Shown one piece after another: positions 4,691 to 7,544 of a DNA stretch of 7,544 nucleotides. The translations under genes and the position numbers were made by a program. The notes under the pieces are model-generated. The model made no database searches, was not told where the DNA came from, and saw only the letters and a program-made list of their open reading frames with translations. Each line of letters opens with the position of its first letter. The stretch's first letter is position 1. Origin of the DNA: Spirochaetota bacterium (GTDB lineage Bacteria > Spirochaetota > JAHITG01). Location: assembly GCA_018817865.1 (NCBI GenBank), contig JAHITG010000351.1:1-7544 (forward strand), in the 5' to 3' direction.

Positions 4691-7544
4691 TCACGCCGGA
4701 TGGGAAAACTTTAATATAAGCTTTTTTATTTGATTTTCAACATTTTTTATTTTTCTCGGTAACTCTTTGAAATTCTCATCTATTGCTGTCTGCCTCAGCT
4801 TCACCAGGCTGTCATTAAGGATATCATTCTTAAAATAACAGATCACTCCTTTTAAAGCGTGGATCTCATCTCTGATCTTTTCTACATTTTTATCATTTGC
4901 GGCAGCCCTGAGATTATCCATAAATTGAGGTATCAGATCCATAGTCTCTTTAATAAAGATCCCCAGCAGTTCCTCGTCACCGTCAAGTGAATTGAGCAAA
5001 ACAGAGATATCCTCATCATATTTATTCTGCGATTCCTGTCCGCCCCCTTCCGTACCAAAAGCATCAATTATCTTTGTATACAGGTCTATTGCTTTGATCG
5101 GTTTCGCCATATAATCATCCATCCCCACTTTAAAACATTTCAGTTTGTCACTCTTCATTGCCTTGGCTGTCATGGCGATGATATATACATGTGATGAATT
5201 GCCTTTTTCAAGCTTACGAATGGCTTCTGTTGTTTGATATCCGTCCATGTCAGGCATCATGATATCCATGAGGATCAGATCAAACTTACTCTTTTTGAAT
5301 AAAGCCAGAGCTTTCCTGCCATTATAAACACCCGATACATCATGTCCCTGTTTCTCCAGAAGCTTTCCCACAATAGTCTGAATAACAGGATTATCCTCCA
5401 CCAGCATAACAGAGAGTCTCTTTACTTTCTGTTTCTGTAAACCCAGGTCGAAGATCTTATTCTCTTCATCATGAAATCGAACATCCATTTTTCCAATATC
5501 CGATTTTACAGCTTTGATCAATTCTTTCTCATAGATCGGTTTAAGAAGCACCGAAGAAATATTAACATCCCTGAGACTCTCTATATCAAAGCTGCTGCTC
5601 ATGGATGTTGACATCAGGATTATTCTGCATGGAAATGATCCATCCTGCTTTATCTTGCGGGCAATGGTCAAGCCATCCATCTTTGGCATCTCTTTATCAA
5701 GCAGGATCAGATCCAGCTGATCGCCGGTTTTCTTCATCTCTCTGATCATTCTCAATGCTTTCTGGCCGGAAGAGACTGTTTTTATATTTATCTTATAGTT
5801 ATCCAGCATGTTACTCAATACGGAAAGGACGGTCCTGTTCTTGTCAATAATGAGAATATTCAATCCTTTTAATTTCTTATACTTCCGGCTGGTCCTGGGG
5901 TGGGCTTCGGAAACAATTCCGAACGGAAGAATAAAACTGAAAGTACTCCCTTTACCGGATGTGCTGTTCATCCATATGACCCCTTTCATCATCTCCACCA
6001 GTTTTTTAGAGATGGCCGTTCCCAATCCGGTACCGCCAAATCTTCTTGTAATGGATCCATCCTCCTGAGTGAACGGTTCAAAGATCATTTCCTGTTTATC
6101 TTTTGCAATACCGATGCCCGTATCCTGGATGGAAAAATTCAGTTTTACTTCTTCCCTGGTCCTTGAATCCATTTTAATCCTTATAATGATCTCACCGCTT
6201 TTTGTGAATTTAATAGCATTATCCAGTAGATTGGTGATAACCTGACGAAAGCGTATTGTATCCCCTATAATATATTCCGGTACATCAGACGCAATATCAA
6301 GGATCAATTCAAGCTCCTTCTGCTCTAATTTCAAGCGCATGATATTTGTGATGCTCTGAAGTGAGGATATCAGATCAAAATTGATGATCTCCAGGTCCAT
6401 TTTGCCGGCTTCGATCTTGGAATAGTCCAGTATATCATTAAGTATCCTGGAGAGGTCCTCAACAGAGGAATATATAGTCTTCAGATAACCCCGCTGTTCC
6501 CTGGTGAGTGTGGTGATCTGGGCAAGCTCGGCCATCCCCATAATAGCGCTGATAGGAGTGCGGATCTCATGGCTCATATTGGCAAGAAATTCACTCTTGG
6601 CGAGGTTGGCATTCTCTGCTACTTCTTTTGCTTTTTCCAGCTCGCTTTGATAATGCCTTTTCTGGATAGCCCCTGTGATGATCTGGCCTATGGTGGTCAG
6701 GATATCAACATCCTCATCCTGCCATTCCCGATGGAAGGTACATTCATCGAATCCCATATACCCGTAATACGATTCGCCCATGACTAAAGGAATGATCAGG
6801 ATCGATTTAATCCCCAGGCTGCTTAACATCTTCTTTACAGAACTGTTCGGGATCTTACTGATGTTTTTATATCTTATAATATTGGAATTCTCTTTAACCG
6901 TATTATTCACCCATCTGGAAAAGGTACTGCTTAACCGGCTATGCTGTTCACCTTTCAACGAAATGACCCTGGGTATCTTCCATTCAATAATATTATCAGG
7001 TCTATCCAGTTCGGAATTATACTTGATAATGTAGATCCGGCTTATCTTTAAGCCATCTCCCATATATTTAAGAGATACTTCCTGAAACTCAGTAATATCA
7101 TATGTTTGAACAGCTGAAAAAGAAATATTAAAAAGCATTCTTTCATATAAAAAACGTTTCTTAAGCTGATCATCCATCAGTTTACGGTTGGTAATATTTT
7201 CATAAGTTCCTAAAAGCCCGACAACATTCCCTTCAGCATCATGAAGCGGGATCTGATTGATATCCAGCCAGAGGCGTTCTTTACCTGAAAAATATCTTCT
7301 TTTGATCACATGCAGTTCAGCTTTATCCGTTTCCATGATGCGCCTGTCCCATTCCCTGTAATAATCCGTATCTATCTCCCAGGAAAGATCATAATCTGTC
7401 TTACCAATGATCTTTTCCGGTGAAGAGACCCCTGCTATCTCTGCAAATTTATTATTACATCCCAGATACTCAAAATTTTTATTCTTCCAGAAAATATACT
7501 GGGGAATATTGTCGATGACCAGCTGGAACATCTGACGCGATTCA
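4691..7544 (-). CDS. Hybrid sensor histidine kinase, PAS-GAF-HisKA-HATPase-REC-REC-Hpt, 5' partial
   Basis: A multistep phosphorelay kinase. Residues are numbered from the first in-window Met (7531). Domains: PAS with PAC (about 1-117; DNIPQYIFWKN...YLGCN, then LLGTYENITNRK); GAF (about 125-293); a linker helix (294-312); HisKA with H321 in MSHEIRTP; HATPase with N-box NLLDNAIKF (N438), DTGIGI (470-475), FEPF (484-487) and GGTGLGTAIS (499-508); REC1 with D563, D612, S641/T642 and K664; REC2 with E712/D713, D756, T788 and K810; and Hpt with H891 in IHALKG. No membrane span is visible, so the seen part is cytoplasmic. The frame is open from 7531 to the window edge (ESRQ before the Met), and PAS domains of this type usually follow other sequence, so the true start is probably upstream. 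REC1 has DK where an acidic pair is usual. The signal is unknown. The receiver gene follows after 24 bases. Confidence 0.95.
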   Translation of the reverse strand, partial: ESRQMFQLVIDNIPQYIFWKNKNFEYLGCNNKFAEIAGVSSPEKIIGKTDYDLSWEIDTDYYREWDRRIMETDKAELHVIKRRYFSGKERLWLDINQIPLHDAEGNVVGLLGTYENITNRKLMDDQLKKRFLYERMLFNISFSAVQTYDITEFQEVSLKYMGDGLKISRIYIIKYNSELDRPDNIIEWKIPRVISLKGEQHSRLSSTFSRWVNNTVKENSNIIRYKNISKIPNSSVKKMLSSLGIKSILIIPLVMGESYYGYMGFDECTFHREWQDEDVDILTTIGQIITGAIQKRHYQSELEKAKEVAENANLAKSEFLANMSHEIRTPISAIMGMAELAQITTLTREQRGYLKTIYSSVEDLSRILNDILDYSKIEAGKMDLEIINFDLISSLQSITNIMRLKLEQKELELILDIASDVPEYIIGDTIRFRQVITNLLDNAIKFTKSGEIIIRIKMDSRTREEVKLNFSIQDTGIGIAKDKQEMIFEPFTQEDGSITRRFGGTGLGTAISKKLVEMMKGVIWMNSTSGKGSTFSFILPFGIVSEAHPRTSRKYKKLKGLNILIIDKNRTVLSVLSNMLDNYKINIKTVSSGQKALRMIREMKKTGDQLDLILLDKEMPKMDGLTIARKIKQDGSFPCRIILMSTSMSSSFDIESLRDVNISSVLLKPIYEKELIKAVKSDIGKMDVRFHDEENKIFDLGLQKQKVKRLSVMLVEDNPVIQTIVGKLLEKQGHDVSGVYNGRKALALFKKSKFDLILMDIMMPDMDGYQTTEAIRKLEKGNSSHVYIIAMTAKAMKSDKLKCFKVGMDDYMAKPIKAIDLYTKIIDAFGTEGGGQESQNKYDEDISVLLNSLDGDEELLGIFIKETMDLIPQFMDNLRAAANDKNVEKIRDEIHALKGVICYFKNDILNDSLVKLRQTAIDENFKELPRKIKNVENQIKKLILKFSHPA

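Overview
The window looks like bacterial chromosome of low to moderate GC (roughly 40%, by eye). All supported genes lie on the minus strand and are densely packed. The [NiFe]-hydrogenase maturation genes hypC, hypD and hypE, together with a small clostridial-type 2[4Fe-4S] ferredoxin, point to an anaerobe or facultative anaerobe with hydrogen metabolism. A spirochaete-like or related Gram-negative anaerobe would fit the style of the hybrid kinase and the REP repeats. That taxonomic guess is inference only; no rRNA or other marker gene is present.

Layout, in the direction of transcription (high to low coordinates). (1) 7544-4691: most of a very large hybrid sensor histidine kinase (PAS-GAF-HisKA-HATPase-REC-REC-Hpt), whose 5' end lies beyond the window. 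(2) 4666-4277: a stand-alone receiver protein. (3) 4239-1997: hypC, hypD and hypE, which overlap each other by 20 and 11 bases. The gaps between kinase, receiver and hypC are only 24 and 37 bases, so all five genes could form one transcription unit that couples a multistep phosphorelay to hydrogenase cofactor assembly. (4) 1996-1766: an AT-rich intergenic region with two inverted REP-type palindromes that carry the GTAG foot typical of RAYT-mobilised REPs. The copy nearer hypE is followed by a T-run and looks like the operon terminator. A strong promoter for the next gene also lies here. (5) 1753-1583: a 56-residue ferredoxin gene. (6) 1457-132: a 441-residue GT-B fold, MurG/MGDG-synthase-like glycosyltransferase of unknown substrate. 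Positions 131-1 hold no supportable gene.

How the parts work together: HypE carries the C-terminal cysteine (PRIC) on which the cyanide ligand is made. HypC and HypD form the scaffold on which the Fe(CN)2CO group is built. HypA, HypB and HypF and the hydrogenase itself are not in the window. The kinase carries every phosphorelay residue (H321, D612, D756, H891), and the receiver next to it supplies a final aspartate (D57). The signal sensed and the output are not visible. The ferredoxin and the glycosyltransferase appear to be separate units.

The system most worth a second look is the phosphorelay-hypCDE arrangement. The REP pair that doubles as a terminator comes next. Nothing in the window is demonstrably a new system.
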